Positions 36,163 to 43,629 of a stretch of DNA of 64,000 bases are shown here, in pieces. The notes under the pieces are model-generated. The model was not told where the DNA came from and did not search any database. It worked only from the letters and a program-made list of their open reading frames with translations. Numbering within the stretch: the first letter of the stretch is position 1; each line of letters begins with the position of its first letter. The stretch lies in the NCBI GenBank assembly GCA_009833045.1, contig WUUP01000011.1:62001-126000 (forward strand), given 5' to 3'. The translations under genes and the position numbers were made by a program. This stretch comes from Saprospirales bacterium GYS_P2D. GTDB lineage: Bacteria; Bacteroidota; Bacteroidia; Chitinophagales; Saprospiraceae.

Positions 36163-36210
36163 ATAGTACTTTGCGTAGTTAAGCTACCTTGTATTGCATA
36201 GTACTTGCTT
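36163..36210 (+). promoter_or_regulatory. Iterated TAC(T/C)TTG motif upstream of the PadR gene
   Basis: TACTTTG (36167-36173), TACCTTG (36185-36191) and TACTTG (36202-36207) recur at 18- and 17-bp spacing. The outer two lie in a near-identical atagtactt(t)gc context. The block ends 40 bp before the PadR ATG. PadR repressors commonly control their own operon, so this is the likely operator/promoter zone. Confidence 0.4.
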
Positions 36211-36249
36211 TTGCATGTATATTTGAATCGTATTCATAAATGAAATGAT

Positions 36250-36603
36250 ATGACCATTGAAAATACAAAAGCACAAATGCGAAAAGGAATCCTCGAGCTA
36301 TGCGTGCTATCGATAATATCTCAAGAAGAGGCCTACCCCTCAGACATCATCAATAAGCTGAAGGCGGCCAAACTCATCGTCGTAGAAGGAACTCTCTACC
36401 CACTGCTGTCTCGACTGAAGAATGCTCATCTGCTCAACTATGAGTGGAAAGAATCTACCAGTGGACCTCCACGTAAGTACTATAGCTTGACAGATGAAGG
36501 ACAAAGCTTTCTCGATGGACTGATGGCGACCTGGAAAGAGCTGAACTCAGCAGTAAATAATGCGACCAAGAAATCAACTACTAACGAAAAATCCGAAGAA
36601 TGA
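36250..36603 (+). CDS. PadR family transcriptional regulator
   Basis: A 117-residue winged-helix regulator. The PadR core is clear: MRKGILELCVLSIISQEEAY (helix 1), then GTLYPLLSRLKNAHLL (recognition helix, near residues 47-62) and a wing with SGPPRKYYSLTDEG. The C-terminal helix is rich in Lys and Asn. It is followed at 43 nt by a PspC-family gene. The PadR-PspC pair is widespread in Bacteroidota, and the regulator probably represses this operon through the repeated motif just upstream. Confidence 0.92.
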   Translation: MTIENTKAQMRKGILELCVLSIISQEEAYPSDIINKLKAAKLIVVEGTLYPLLSRLKNAHLLNYEWKESTSGPPRKYYSLTDEGQSFLDGLMATWKELNSAVNNATKKSTTNEKSEE

Positions 36604-36646
36604 GTGACGCCCGAGGGGGAATTGCTTAACTTATAACTGAATCAAA

Positions 36647-37306
36647 ATGAACAAAATATTCAATATTAATTTAGGGGGATATCCTTTCACGATCGATGAT
36701 GATGCGTTCTTCACGCTGGATAAATATCTCACTACTATAAAAAATCACTTCGCTCAGTCGGAGGGCTGCGATGATATCATCGCTGATATCGAGGCACGAA
36801 TAGCAGAGCTATTCAATGAAGAGCTCAAAGGCCAGCCTATCGTAGGTATGCGAGAGGTGGAGCGAGTGATCGCTATCATGGGTCGACCTGAGGAGTTTGG
36901 CGCATCGTCAGAGGACATCTTTGAGGATGAGGAGCCCGCTACATCAACTACAGGGAGCAAGCAAAAAAGTACCTACAAGACTGGTAAGCGCTTATTCAGA
37001 AATACCGATGAAAAAGTAGTCGGTGGAGTCAGCTCAGGTCTCGCAGCTTACTTTGGCATACCAGATCCGGTATGGGTGCGGATAGCTTTTGTGCTTGGCT
37101 TGATCGGTGGCGGTGTGTCTCTACCCCTCTATCTCATTCTCTGGGCGGCGATCCCAGAGGCGAAGACCGCCGGAGATAAGCTCTCGATGAAAGGAGAGAA
37201 AATTAACGTCTCCAATATCGCTAAGAAAGTAGAAGAAGAACTCAATAATCTGAGTGAAACAATCAATGAGTTCACTCGAGAGTTCAACTCGAAAAAAAAA
37301 AGGTAG
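36647..37306 (+). CDS. PspC-domain protein, N-terminal part of a split gene
   Basis: The N-terminal segment (MNKIFNINLGGYPFTIDDDA) is the usual opening of long Bacteroidota PspC proteins. A PspC domain with one or two membrane helices follows at about residues 115-175 (KRLFRNTDEKVVGGVSSGLA, then IAFVLGLIGGGVSLPLYLIL). The frame stops at TAG 37304-37306, directly after an A10 run (37292-37301). A -1 shift there, or one extra A, joins it to the next frame and gives a 530-residue protein, the size expected for this family. So this may be the short product of a frameshifting gene, half of a pseudogene, or a base-call error. Confidence 0.85.
   Translation: MNKIFNINLGGYPFTIDDDAFFTLDKYLTTIKNHFAQSEGCDDIIADIEARIAELFNEELKGQPIVGMREVERVIAIMGRPEEFGASSEDIFEDEEPATSTTGSKQKSTYKTGKRLFRNTDEKVVGGVSSGLAAYFGIPDPVWVRIAFVLGLIGGGVSLPLYLILWAAIPEAKTAGDKLSMKGEKINVSNIAKKVEEELNNLSETINEFTREFNSKKKR
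37292..37301 (+). other. A10 homopolymer at the PspC frame break
   Basis: Ten consecutive A residues occupy three AAA codons plus the first base of AGG, two codons before the TAG stop. Such a run permits -1 ribosomal slippage or transcriptional slippage. The -1 frame is open through the junction and continues into the downstream coding region. Confidence 0.6.
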
Positions 37307-37350
37307 ACCCTCATCTGCAGAGCTCTAAGTCGCTCATCTCCAAAGCTGTT

Positions 37351-38238
37351 TTGGGGATCGGGACTCTCTTTGGAGCAGTTATAGGATTATTCAAAAAATT
37401 ACTATTCCCCATTATAAAGTTGGTGGCGATCATTGTGATCGCCGCTTTTTTAGTTAGTTGGATAGGCATGGCATTCGGAGGGTTTTTCTTGACGCCACTG
37501 ATTCCAGCAGTCTCACCAGAGCCCTTGGTGAGTGGATATTTAGGAGTGTTTTCAGGTATTGTGAGTCTGGGGATTATTCCTTTTATCATTTTGATTTGGT
37601 TATTGTTTAGGATCTTATTTGGCTATCGAGTCAGTAAGAGAGTGCGAAGATTTACATTTGGAATTTGGATAGTGACCATTTTATGTTGTGGATTGACGGT
37701 TTTATTCGGTGCGAGAAATTTTATCCATGAGTTTTCGGACTCTCAGATCGTCATGGAGCAAGAGTTGACCGCTGGAGATTCGTTGACCTTTTCGATAGCT
37801 AATACCTATGATGACGTGATCAATCGTGATAAGCTTCAAGTGACATTTGATGGCCTACTCATCAATAAAGGTGAAATCTACTTGAAGAATGTCAATGTCC
37901 ATATGGTGCCGAGTAGCTCCTCTACCTATTCTGTCGTAAAAACATCGAGGGCCTCTGGAGCGTATCGATCAAGCGCCGAACGATATATGCATACGCCGAT
38001 ACATGAGGCTGAGTGGAGTGACGATAGAGCTATGATCCCTACCCATACCAGATTACCAAAAGGTAAAAAATACAGAAATCAATGCTATGACTATACTGTC
38101 AAAATACCAGTGGGCACAGTAGTCAATTTTGACGGAAAGAAAAACCTCTTTCGCCACAGAGATGTCAATAATGAGATGATAGATTTCTCAATGACCTATG
38201 TGATGAAAGAGGCTGGACTCGCAGTGGTAGAGTCTTGA
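37351..38238 (+). CDS. C-terminal part of the split PspC protein
   Basis: This frame has no ATG near its start. The earliest plausible initiator is TTG at 37351, while the frame itself is open back through the A10 run. It encodes two or three membrane helices (FPIIKLVAIIVIAAFLVSWI near residue 19, a second pair near 66-115), then a soluble beta-rich domain of about 170 residues (DSLTFSIANTYDDVINRD onward). This is what normally follows the PspC domain in one polypeptide. It ends 5 bp from the convergent antiporter stop. Independent translation is doubtful, and fusion by frameshift is the likely state. Confidence 0.7.
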   Translation: MGIGTLFGAVIGLFKKLLFPIIKLVAIIVIAAFLVSWIGMAFGGFFLTPLIPAVSPEPLVSGYLGVFSGIVSLGIIPFIILIWLLFRILFGYRVSKRVRRFTFGIWIVTILCCGLTVLFGARNFIHEFSDSQIVMEQELTAGDSLTFSIANTYDDVINRDKLQVTFDGLLINKGEIYLKNVNVHMVPSSSSTYSVVKTSRASGAYRSSAERYMHTPIHEAEWSDDRAMIPTHTRLPKGKKYRNQCYDYTVKIPVGTVVNFDGKKNLFRHRDVNNEMIDFSMTYVMKEAGLAVVES

Positions 38239-38243
38239 TCAGA

Positions 38244-40115
38244 TTATTCTTGCTCAGCGGCAGGGGCTTCCTCAGTAGGAGCTATTTCCTCGAGCGTGAG
38301 TTCTTGACCCATGTATACGATGGTGTCGCCCTCGACTGCTGCAAGAGATGTATCCGTAGCTAAAATCATATTGACTTTGCCATCCGCTTTCTTGACGAAA
38401 AGTGGGACTGATTCTGTAGTCTCATTGAGTAGGGTGTAAAACTCTGCTACTCGGGATTCGTCTGTCACTACATGCTCTCTGACATGTGGGTGATCTCTAG
38501 CTACCTCGCTGATATTGATATAGTCATCATGTGCTGAGAATAAGCCATGACTATCGATATTCGCTGGATTTCGTAGCTCCTCTGGCGTGATCAGACGATA
38601 AGCTCCTGTCTCCCCAAAGAATTTCTTGAGATTAGTGATAGCATAGTTATTCACCTCATTACTACCAGTCATAGACATGATGATACCTACATCATTCAGA
38701 TCGAGGTTAGTCGATAGGTCATCGTTGTAGATATTCGCATTGATAGCCTTGAGGCCCATGGCGTCAGCTCTATTGATATTGTTTTTATTACTATCGACGA
38801 GCACCACATTGATGCCACAGCTCTGTAGATAGTCAGCGATGAGTCGAGAAGGCTTAGTAGCACCCACGATGAGGATGCCATTGCTGCTCTCAAGGGATAC
38901 GCCGAGAAGTTTAGCCACGAGCTTAGCAGTAGTAGCATTGAGGAGGACTGTGCCGAGTACCACCATGAAGACTAATGGCGTAATGTACTCTGCCTGAGGA
39001 AATCCATCTTTCAGGAGCTTCAGTCCAAATAGGGATGCGATACCAGCAGCTACGATACCTCTTGGGCCCATCCAGCTGATGAATAATTTTTCTTTAGTGG
39101 TCAGCGTAGACTTGCTGGTACTCAGGAAGACGGAGAGTGGCCTCACCACCAGTATGACCAGGGCAAACAATGTCAATGGTCTCCAATCCTGCAGCAACAT
39201 GAGATCTTCAAGGTCAATATTAGCGCTAAGCAAAATGAACAGTATCGAGATCAAAAGAATCGCCAATGACTCCTTGAAATAGGTAATCTCATCCATATAT
39301 GGTACATCGATATTGCCAAGTACCATACCAGCGACTACTACTGTGAGTAGTCCGCTATCATGCACAACATAGCTGGAGCCAATGAATAAAGCTAAAACGA
39401 ATGCTAATGAAAATATAGTCAGTAGATAATGTGGGATCATGTGTCGCTTGAGCATCTCACGAAGTGCAAGAGCGGCTATCGTACCGAGCGATAGACCGAT
39501 GAGCACGATCTGCGTAAACTGGAGAATAGCCTCCGAGGTGAAACTCCCTTCATGGTGCCCTGCAGCACTGATGAACTCATAGACTAATACGGCAGCCAAT
39601 GCGCCAATAGGATCGATAAGTATCCCCTCCCACTTGAGGACTGTCGCTACGTTACGATTGAGTGGGACATTCCGAAGGATCGGTGCGATCACTGTCGGTC
39701 CTGTCACGATGATCAGCGCAGCGAATAGGAAAGATATTGACCAATTAAGATTGACCACATAGTGTGCAGCCAGCGTAGATAGGGCAAAAGTCACTAAAGC
39801 CCCGACACTGATCAGCTTACCGATGGTATCGCCGACTCCTTTGACTTCTTCTCGCTTGAGGGTCATCCCTCCCTCAAAGAGGATGATCCCAATGGCCAGC
39901 TCCACGAAGTGAAAGAGGCTCTCACCTGGGAAGAGACCATGATGTCCATTCCAGATAGGAGAGATCCATTTTTCGCCACCTGCAGACCACAGAGTCGAGA
40001 GTGGACCTACGATCAGACCTGTGATGATCAGTGGTAAGATAGCTGGTACTTTGAGCTTCCAAGCGATCCACTGAGCCAAGATTCCTAAAATGACAATACC
40101 TCCTAATTCTAACAT
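38244..40115 (-). CDS. CPA1/NhaP-type cation:proton antiporter with TrkA-N domain
   Basis: An inner-membrane Na+(K+)/H+ antiporter. About 12 hydrophobic helices occupy residues 1-390. Typical segments are IILFEGGMTLKREE near 93 and GPTVIAPILRNVP near 139. A cytoplasmic nucleotide-binding TrkA-N domain follows (GILIVGATKPSRLIADYLQS near 410), then a TrkA-C-like tail. I start at ATG 40115 (MLELGGIVILG). The frame is open to 40181, but those 22 residues are polar and would run into the divergent prfC leader. The acidic tail EEAPAAEQE is unremarkable. It probably serves pH or salt homeostasis. Confidence 0.9.
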   Translation of the reverse strand: MLELGGIVILGILAQWIAWKLKVPAILPLIITGLIVGPLSTLWSAGGEKWISPIWNGHHGLFPGESLFHFVELAIGIILFEGGMTLKREEVKGVGDTIGKLISVGALVTFALSTLAAHYVVNLNWSISFLFAALIIVTGPTVIAPILRNVPLNRNVATVLKWEGILIDPIGALAAVLVYEFISAAGHHEGSFTSEAILQFTQIVLIGLSLGTIAALALREMLKRHMIPHYLLTIFSLAFVLALFIGSSYVVHDSGLLTVVVAGMVLGNIDVPYMDEITYFKESLAILLISILFILLSANIDLEDLMLLQDWRPLTLFALVILVVRPLSVFLSTSKSTLTTKEKLFISWMGPRGIVAAGIASLFGLKLLKDGFPQAEYITPLVFMVVLGTVLLNATTAKLVAKLLGVSLESSNGILIVGATKPSRLIADYLQSCGINVVLVDSNKNNINRADAMGLKAINANIYNDDLSTNLDLNDVGIIMSMTGSNEVNNYAITNLKKFFGETGAYRLITPEELRNPANIDSHGLFSAHDDYINISEVARDHPHVREHVVTDESRVAEFYTLLNETTESVPLFVKKADGKVNMILATDTSLAAVEGDTIVYMGQELTLEEIAPTEEAPAAEQE

Positions 40116-40209
40116 TCTTTTGCTTTTTGAATATCCTTGATGGTCTATCAGACCCAATCTGTCGAGCCTAAGTGCCTGCAAAATAAAGAATCACATGGAT
40201 TAAAAACCA

Positions 40210-40217
40210 TACTTTTG
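40210..40217 (+). promoter_or_regulatory. prfC -7 promoter box
   Basis: TACTTTTG matches the Bacteroidota -7 consensus exactly and lies 33 nt before the chosen prfC ATG at 40251. A TTG -33 element is not obvious. The position argues against the longer prfC frame that starts upstream of it at 40137. Confidence 0.6.
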
Positions 40218-40250
40218 CAGTCCGTTTTTTTAGACGAAGATTTTATCCAA

Positions 40251-41831
40251 ATGGGTCGAAAAGAAGAGATAGAAAAAAGAAGAACATTTGGCATCATATC
40301 ACACCCTGATGCTGGTAAGACGACTTTGACAGAAAAATTACTCCTATTCGGTGGGGCGATACAGGTCGCTGGAGCGGTCAAGTCAAATAAGATAAAGAAG
40401 GGCGCCACGTCTGATTTTATGGATATCGAGCGTCAGAGAGGGATCTCAGTAGCGACCTCGGTCATGGCTTTTGACTATCGAGATCGAAAGATCAATATCC
40501 TCGATACGCCAGGTCACAAAGACTTCGCTGAAGATACCTATCGTACGCTCACGGCTGTGGATAGCGTCATTGTGGTGATCGATGTGGCAAAAGGGGTCGA
40601 GGAGCAGACAGAAAATCTCGTCAAGGTCTGTAAAATGCGGAAGACACCTATCATCGTATTCATCAATAAGTTGGATAGAGAAGGTAAAGATGGATTTGAC
40701 TTATTAGACGAAGTCGAGCAAAAGCTGGGGATAAATGTAGTACCTCAGTCCTGGCCGATTGGTATGGGGCAGCGATTTCAGGGAGTGTACAATCTCTATG
40801 AGAAAAAGCTCTGCATATTCAGCGCCCATGGTAAGCAGACAGAAGAGGAGACCATGACATTCACCGATCTCAGTGATCCACAGCTGGATGAGATCGTCGG
40901 AGAGCGAGCAGCCGATACCCTCCGTGAAGAGGTCGAGATGATCTCAGAGGTCTATCCTGATCTGGATGTATCCGAATATCTGAAAGGAGAAATATCGCCC
41001 GTATTCTTTGGTAGTGCGATTAATAATTTTGGAGTGAAGGAGCTTTTGGATTGCTTCGTAGAGATTGCTCCGTCGCCACTGCCGAGAGATACCGAGGAGC
41101 GTACAGTCGATCCGTATGAGGATGGTTTTACGGGTTTTGTATTTAAGATACATGCTAATATCGATCCTAAGCACCGAGATCGAATTGCTTTCCTCAGAGT
41201 GTGCTCTGGGACTTTTGAGCGAAATACTAACTATCAGCATCAGCGCTTGGAGCGAAAGTTAAAATTCTCGAATCCGACATCCTTCATGGCAGCCCGAAAG
41301 GAAGTCGTAGATGAGGCATTTCCTGGAGATATCGTCGGCCTTTATGATAGTGGCAACTTCAAAATCGGAGATACCCTCACTGATGGAGAGTCGCTCAACT
41401 ATAAAGGAATACCAAGCTTTTCTCCAGAGCAATTTAGATTTGTCAATAATGCCAATCCACTGAAGACTAAGCAGCTCAATAAGGGATTGGCACAGCTGAT
41501 GGATGAAGGGGTAGCGCAGCTATTCACTATGGAGCAGAGTCAGCGTAAGATTATTGGTACAGTGGGTGCTCTACAGTTTGATGTGATCCAGTACCGCCTC
41601 GAGCATGAGTACGGAGCCAGCTGCACGTACGAGCCTCTCCGTATCCACAAAGCCTGCTGGGTGAGCTGCGATGATCCTAAGGTGCTCAAAGAGTTCATAG
41701 ATCGACGAAAGAAGGATATCGCCCATGATAAAGATGGCAAGCTGGTCTATATGGCAGAGTCACAGTGGGGACTGAAGACGGTACAGGAGAATCACCCCGA
41801 AGTGGAGTTCCATTTTACAAGTGAATTCTGA
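40251..41831 (+). CDS. prfC: Peptide chain release factor 3
   Basis: GTPase that recycles RF1/RF2 after peptide release. I start at ATG 40251 (MGRKEEIEKRRTFGIISHPD), giving 526 residues, the usual RF3 length. The frame is open back to 40137 but that part crosses the promoter. G motifs: HPDAGKTTL (near residue 18), the switch segment RQRGISVATSVMAF (near 65), DTPGHKDFAED (near 87) and FINKLDREG (near 141). EF-G-like domains II and III follow and the protein ends VEFHFTSEF. It is the first gene of the run prfC, S23-like, proC, S23-like, glyS. Confidence 0.96.
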   Translation: MGRKEEIEKRRTFGIISHPDAGKTTLTEKLLLFGGAIQVAGAVKSNKIKKGATSDFMDIERQRGISVATSVMAFDYRDRKINILDTPGHKDFAEDTYRTLTAVDSVIVVIDVAKGVEEQTENLVKVCKMRKTPIIVFINKLDREGKDGFDLLDEVEQKLGINVVPQSWPIGMGQRFQGVYNLYEKKLCIFSAHGKQTEEETMTFTDLSDPQLDEIVGERAADTLREEVEMISEVYPDLDVSEYLKGEISPVFFGSAINNFGVKELLDCFVEIAPSPLPRDTEERTVDPYEDGFTGFVFKIHANIDPKHRDRIAFLRVCSGTFERNTNYQHQRLERKLKFSNPTSFMAARKEVVDEAFPGDIVGLYDSGNFKIGDTLTDGESLNYKGIPSFSPEQFRFVNNANPLKTKQLNKGLAQLMDEGVAQLFTMEQSQRKIIGTVGALQFDVIQYRLEHEYGASCTYEPLRIHKACWVSCDDPKVLKEFIDRRKKDIAHDKDGKLVYMAESQWGLKTVQENHPEVEFHFTSEF

Positions 41832-41838
41832 TGGATGG

Positions 41839-41857
41839 AGATTTTAGTCGTTAGACT
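41839..41857 (+). repeat. Left arm of the inverted repeat flanking S23-like gene 1
   Basis: agattttagtcgttagact pairs with the arm at 42297-42315 with 17 of 19 positions complementary. It begins 8 nt after the prfC stop. Confidence 0.75.
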
Positions 41858-41940
41858 GTAGTCTATAGATTTGAGCTAATATACTTTAAATGATAGTTTT
41901 TAGCTTCGTCTACTGATTATCTCATTTTATATCGGGATTG

Positions 41941-42303
41941 ATGGCGTTTAAGTTTGAACAGTTAAAGTTTTGGCAGCGTGGAATAGATTTGAATATTAGT
42001 ATAAATGAATTAGTGAAATCTTGGCCTCGAGAGGAACTATATTCATTAACTAATCAAATAAAACGGGCTGCTGATTCAGTAATATTGAATATAGCAGAAG
42101 GATCTACGGGGCAATCAAATAAAGAGTTTTTGCGATTTTTATCCTATTCACTCCGATCAGCTGTTGAAGTAGAAGCTTGCTTACATATAGCTAAGTCACG
42201 GCATTACGTAAATGAAGAGACTTTCTCAATAATGTATGTCGAGATAGAAGAGATCATTAAAATGATACAGGGCCTGAAAAGATCAATAAAAACTAAAGTC
42301 TAA
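41941..42303 (+). CDS. Four-helix-bundle protein, S23/23S-rRNA-IVS family (copy 1)
   Basis: A 120-residue all-helical protein of the family first seen as ORFs inside 23S rRNA intervening sequences (S23/bIVP, related to the Avd accessory protein of diversity-generating retroelements). The hallmarks are FEQLKFWQRGIDLNISI near the start, LTNQIKRAADSVILNIAEGS (near residues 37-56) and KEFLRFLSYSLRSAVEVEACL. ATG 41941 is preferred over TTG 41938. It sits between prfC and proC, bracketed by an inverted repeat whose right arm covers its stop codon. The four-helix bundle binds nucleic acid in characterised relatives. Its role here is unknown. Confidence 0.9.
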   Translation: MAFKFEQLKFWQRGIDLNISINELVKSWPREELYSLTNQIKRAADSVILNIAEGSTGQSNKEFLRFLSYSLRSAVEVEACLHIAKSRHYVNEETFSIMYVEIEEIIKMIQGLKRSIKTKV

Positions 42304-42315
42304 TCACTAAAATCT
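42297..42315 (+). repeat. Right arm of the inverted repeat flanking S23-like gene 1
   Basis: agtctaatcactaaaatct is the inverse complement of the arm at 41839-41857 with two mismatches. It overlaps the stop codon of the S23-like gene and ends 13 nt before the proC start. Confidence 0.75.
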
Positions 42316-42328
42316 AATAAACTTAACG

Positions 42329-43129
42329 GTGAAAATACTAATAATAGGAGGAGGAAATATGGGCTTGACCTATGCACGAGGATTCTTGAAATCCCACATC
42401 GTAGAGCTCGGTAATATGTATATCCTCGAGAAATCTCCTGAAAAAGCAGAAGAATTACGCTCATATGAGATTGGCCAAGTATATGGTAATCCCGGCGAAT
42501 ACATCCGGCAGATGGACCTCATCGTATTAGCGGTGAAGCCACAGGATGTCAATATCGTATTTGACTCGATCAAAGACTACATGGATCCGCAGCAACTCGT
42601 GCTATCGATCATGGCAGGAGTCACTATCCATACGATCTCTCAGGGGCTCAATGCTCAGAAAGTCATCCGAGCGATGCCAAATCTACCCGCACAGATCGGA
42701 TCAGGGATGACCGTATACACTTCATCAGATGATGTCACTCGTGTCGAGCTCGTCACCGTACAGAATCTACTCGCCGCATCCGGTAAGACGATCTATGTCG
42801 AGCGAGAAGAAATGCTTAATGCTGCTACGGCTGTGTCAGGATCAGGTCCGGCCTATGTGTTCTATTTCATGCAGTCCCTTATCGAGTCCGCTAAGGATAT
42901 GGGATTCACCCAGTCGGAAGCTGAGCTACTGACTTATCAGACTTTCAAAGGGGCCGTAGATTTATTCAATAAACATGATTTTTCATGCGAGGAATGGATC
43001 AAAAAAGTCAGCTCCAAAGGAGGTACTACCGAAGCAGCCATCAAAGGATTCAATACGAAAGAAGTACAGCGAGGATTCAAAGAAGGAGTACAAGCTGCGC
43101 TGAGAAGAGCAGAAGAGTTGGGGGGATAA
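42329..43129 (+). CDS. proC: Pyrroline-5-carboxylate reductase
   Basis: Reduces pyrroline-5-carboxylate to proline with NAD(P)H, the last step of proline synthesis. Start is GTG at 42329 (reads MKILIIGGGNMGLTYARG), with the Rossmann GxGxMG at residues 7-12. Further signatures are VLAVKPQDV near 70 and the C-terminal helix motif ATAVSGSGPAYVFYFMQSL near 167, followed by SKGGTTEAAIKGF near 230. The 266-residue length is normal. It is flanked on both sides by S23-like genes with their own inverted repeats, and the first repeat arm ends 13 nt before its GTG. Confidence 0.96.
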   Translation: MKILIIGGGNMGLTYARGFLKSHIVELGNMYILEKSPEKAEELRSYEIGQVYGNPGEYIRQMDLIVLAVKPQDVNIVFDSIKDYMDPQQLVLSIMAGVTIHTISQGLNAQKVIRAMPNLPAQIGSGMTVYTSSDDVTRVELVTVQNLLAASGKTIYVEREEMLNAATAVSGSGPAYVFYFMQSLIESAKDMGFTQSEAELLTYQTFKGAVDLFNKHDFSCEEWIKKVSSKGGTTEAAIKGFNTKEVQRGFKEGVQAALRRAEELGG

Positions 43130-43154
43130 AAACTAAGTTTAGATGGTTTTAATA

Positions 43155-43175
43155 GTTTTGATAGTTGAATTGTTT
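43155..43175 (+). repeat. Left arm of the inverted repeat flanking S23-like gene 2
   Basis: gttttgatagttgaattgttt is complementary to the arm at 43597-43617 at 18 of 21 positions, including a perfect 12-bp core (43164-43175). It lies 25 nt after the proC stop. Confidence 0.75.
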
Positions 43176-43194
43176 GTACATAGGTATCAATAAT

Positions 43195-43569
43195 ATGGCA
43201 CGAATATCAAAGTTTGAAGAGTTGGATTGTTGGAAGTCGGCGCATGATTTGTTAATTATGATTTATAATGTCTTGGGTAACGATACATTTAGAAGGGAGT
43301 ATTCACTACAAGATCAACTCAAGCGGGCCACATTATCTATTTCAAACAATATTGCTGAAGGTTTTGAACGAACCTCTACAAAAGAAACTATCAGATTCTT
43401 GGTGATAGCAAATAGCTCAACCTCTGAGGTCAAGAATATGCTGATAGCCTGTAAAAGCTTAGGTTTTATGACTCTCAATGATTATGAACAACTAATGACG
43501 CAAACACAGAAAACTCAAAACTTGACTAAAGGATTTATCAGATATCTCAATACTTTAGCGGCTCAATAA
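43195..43569 (+). CDS. Four-helix-bundle protein, S23/23S-rRNA-IVS family (copy 2)
   Basis: A 124-residue helical protein of the same family as copy 1 but strongly diverged from it. It has FEELDCWKSAHDLLIMIYNV near the start, LQDQLKRATLSISNNIAEGF (about residues 39-58) and TIRFLVIANSSTSEVKNMLI. I start at ATG 43195 (MARISKFEELD). An upstream ATG at 43165 lies inside the left repeat arm and adds ten unrelated residues. It lies between proC and glyS, bracketed by an inverted repeat different in sequence from that of copy 1. The divergence argues against a recent local duplication. Confidence 0.9.
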   Translation: MARISKFEELDCWKSAHDLLIMIYNVLGNDTFRREYSLQDQLKRATLSISNNIAEGFERTSTKETIRFLVIANSSTSEVKNMLIACKSLGFMTLNDYEQLMTQTQKTQNLTKGFIRYLNTLAAQ

Positions 43570-43596
43570 TGGTAGTTGAAACGATTTAACTATTTA

Positions 43597-43617
43597 AAAC
43601 AATTCAACAATCCTAAC
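43597..43617 (+). repeat. Right arm of the inverted repeat flanking S23-like gene 2
   Basis: aaacaattcaacaatcctaac mirrors 43155-43175 (18 of 21). It lies 27 nt after the S23-like stop and ends 12 nt before the glyS ATG. A further gttgaa/ttcaac pair in the same gap could form a competing local hairpin. Confidence 0.75.
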
Positions 43618-43629
43618 ATAAAGTAGAAA

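Noticed and set aside
35959-36168. Start-less open frame of about 50 codons (HETVECHPSFSREGQEDE...) before PadR
   Set aside because: No initiation codon, no recognisable domain and too short to call. It may be decayed coding sequence or chance.
41839-43617. The inverted-repeat-bracketed genes as ordinary insertion sequences
   Set aside because: No transposase or integrase is present, the two repeat pairs are unrelated in sequence, and I see no target-site duplication.
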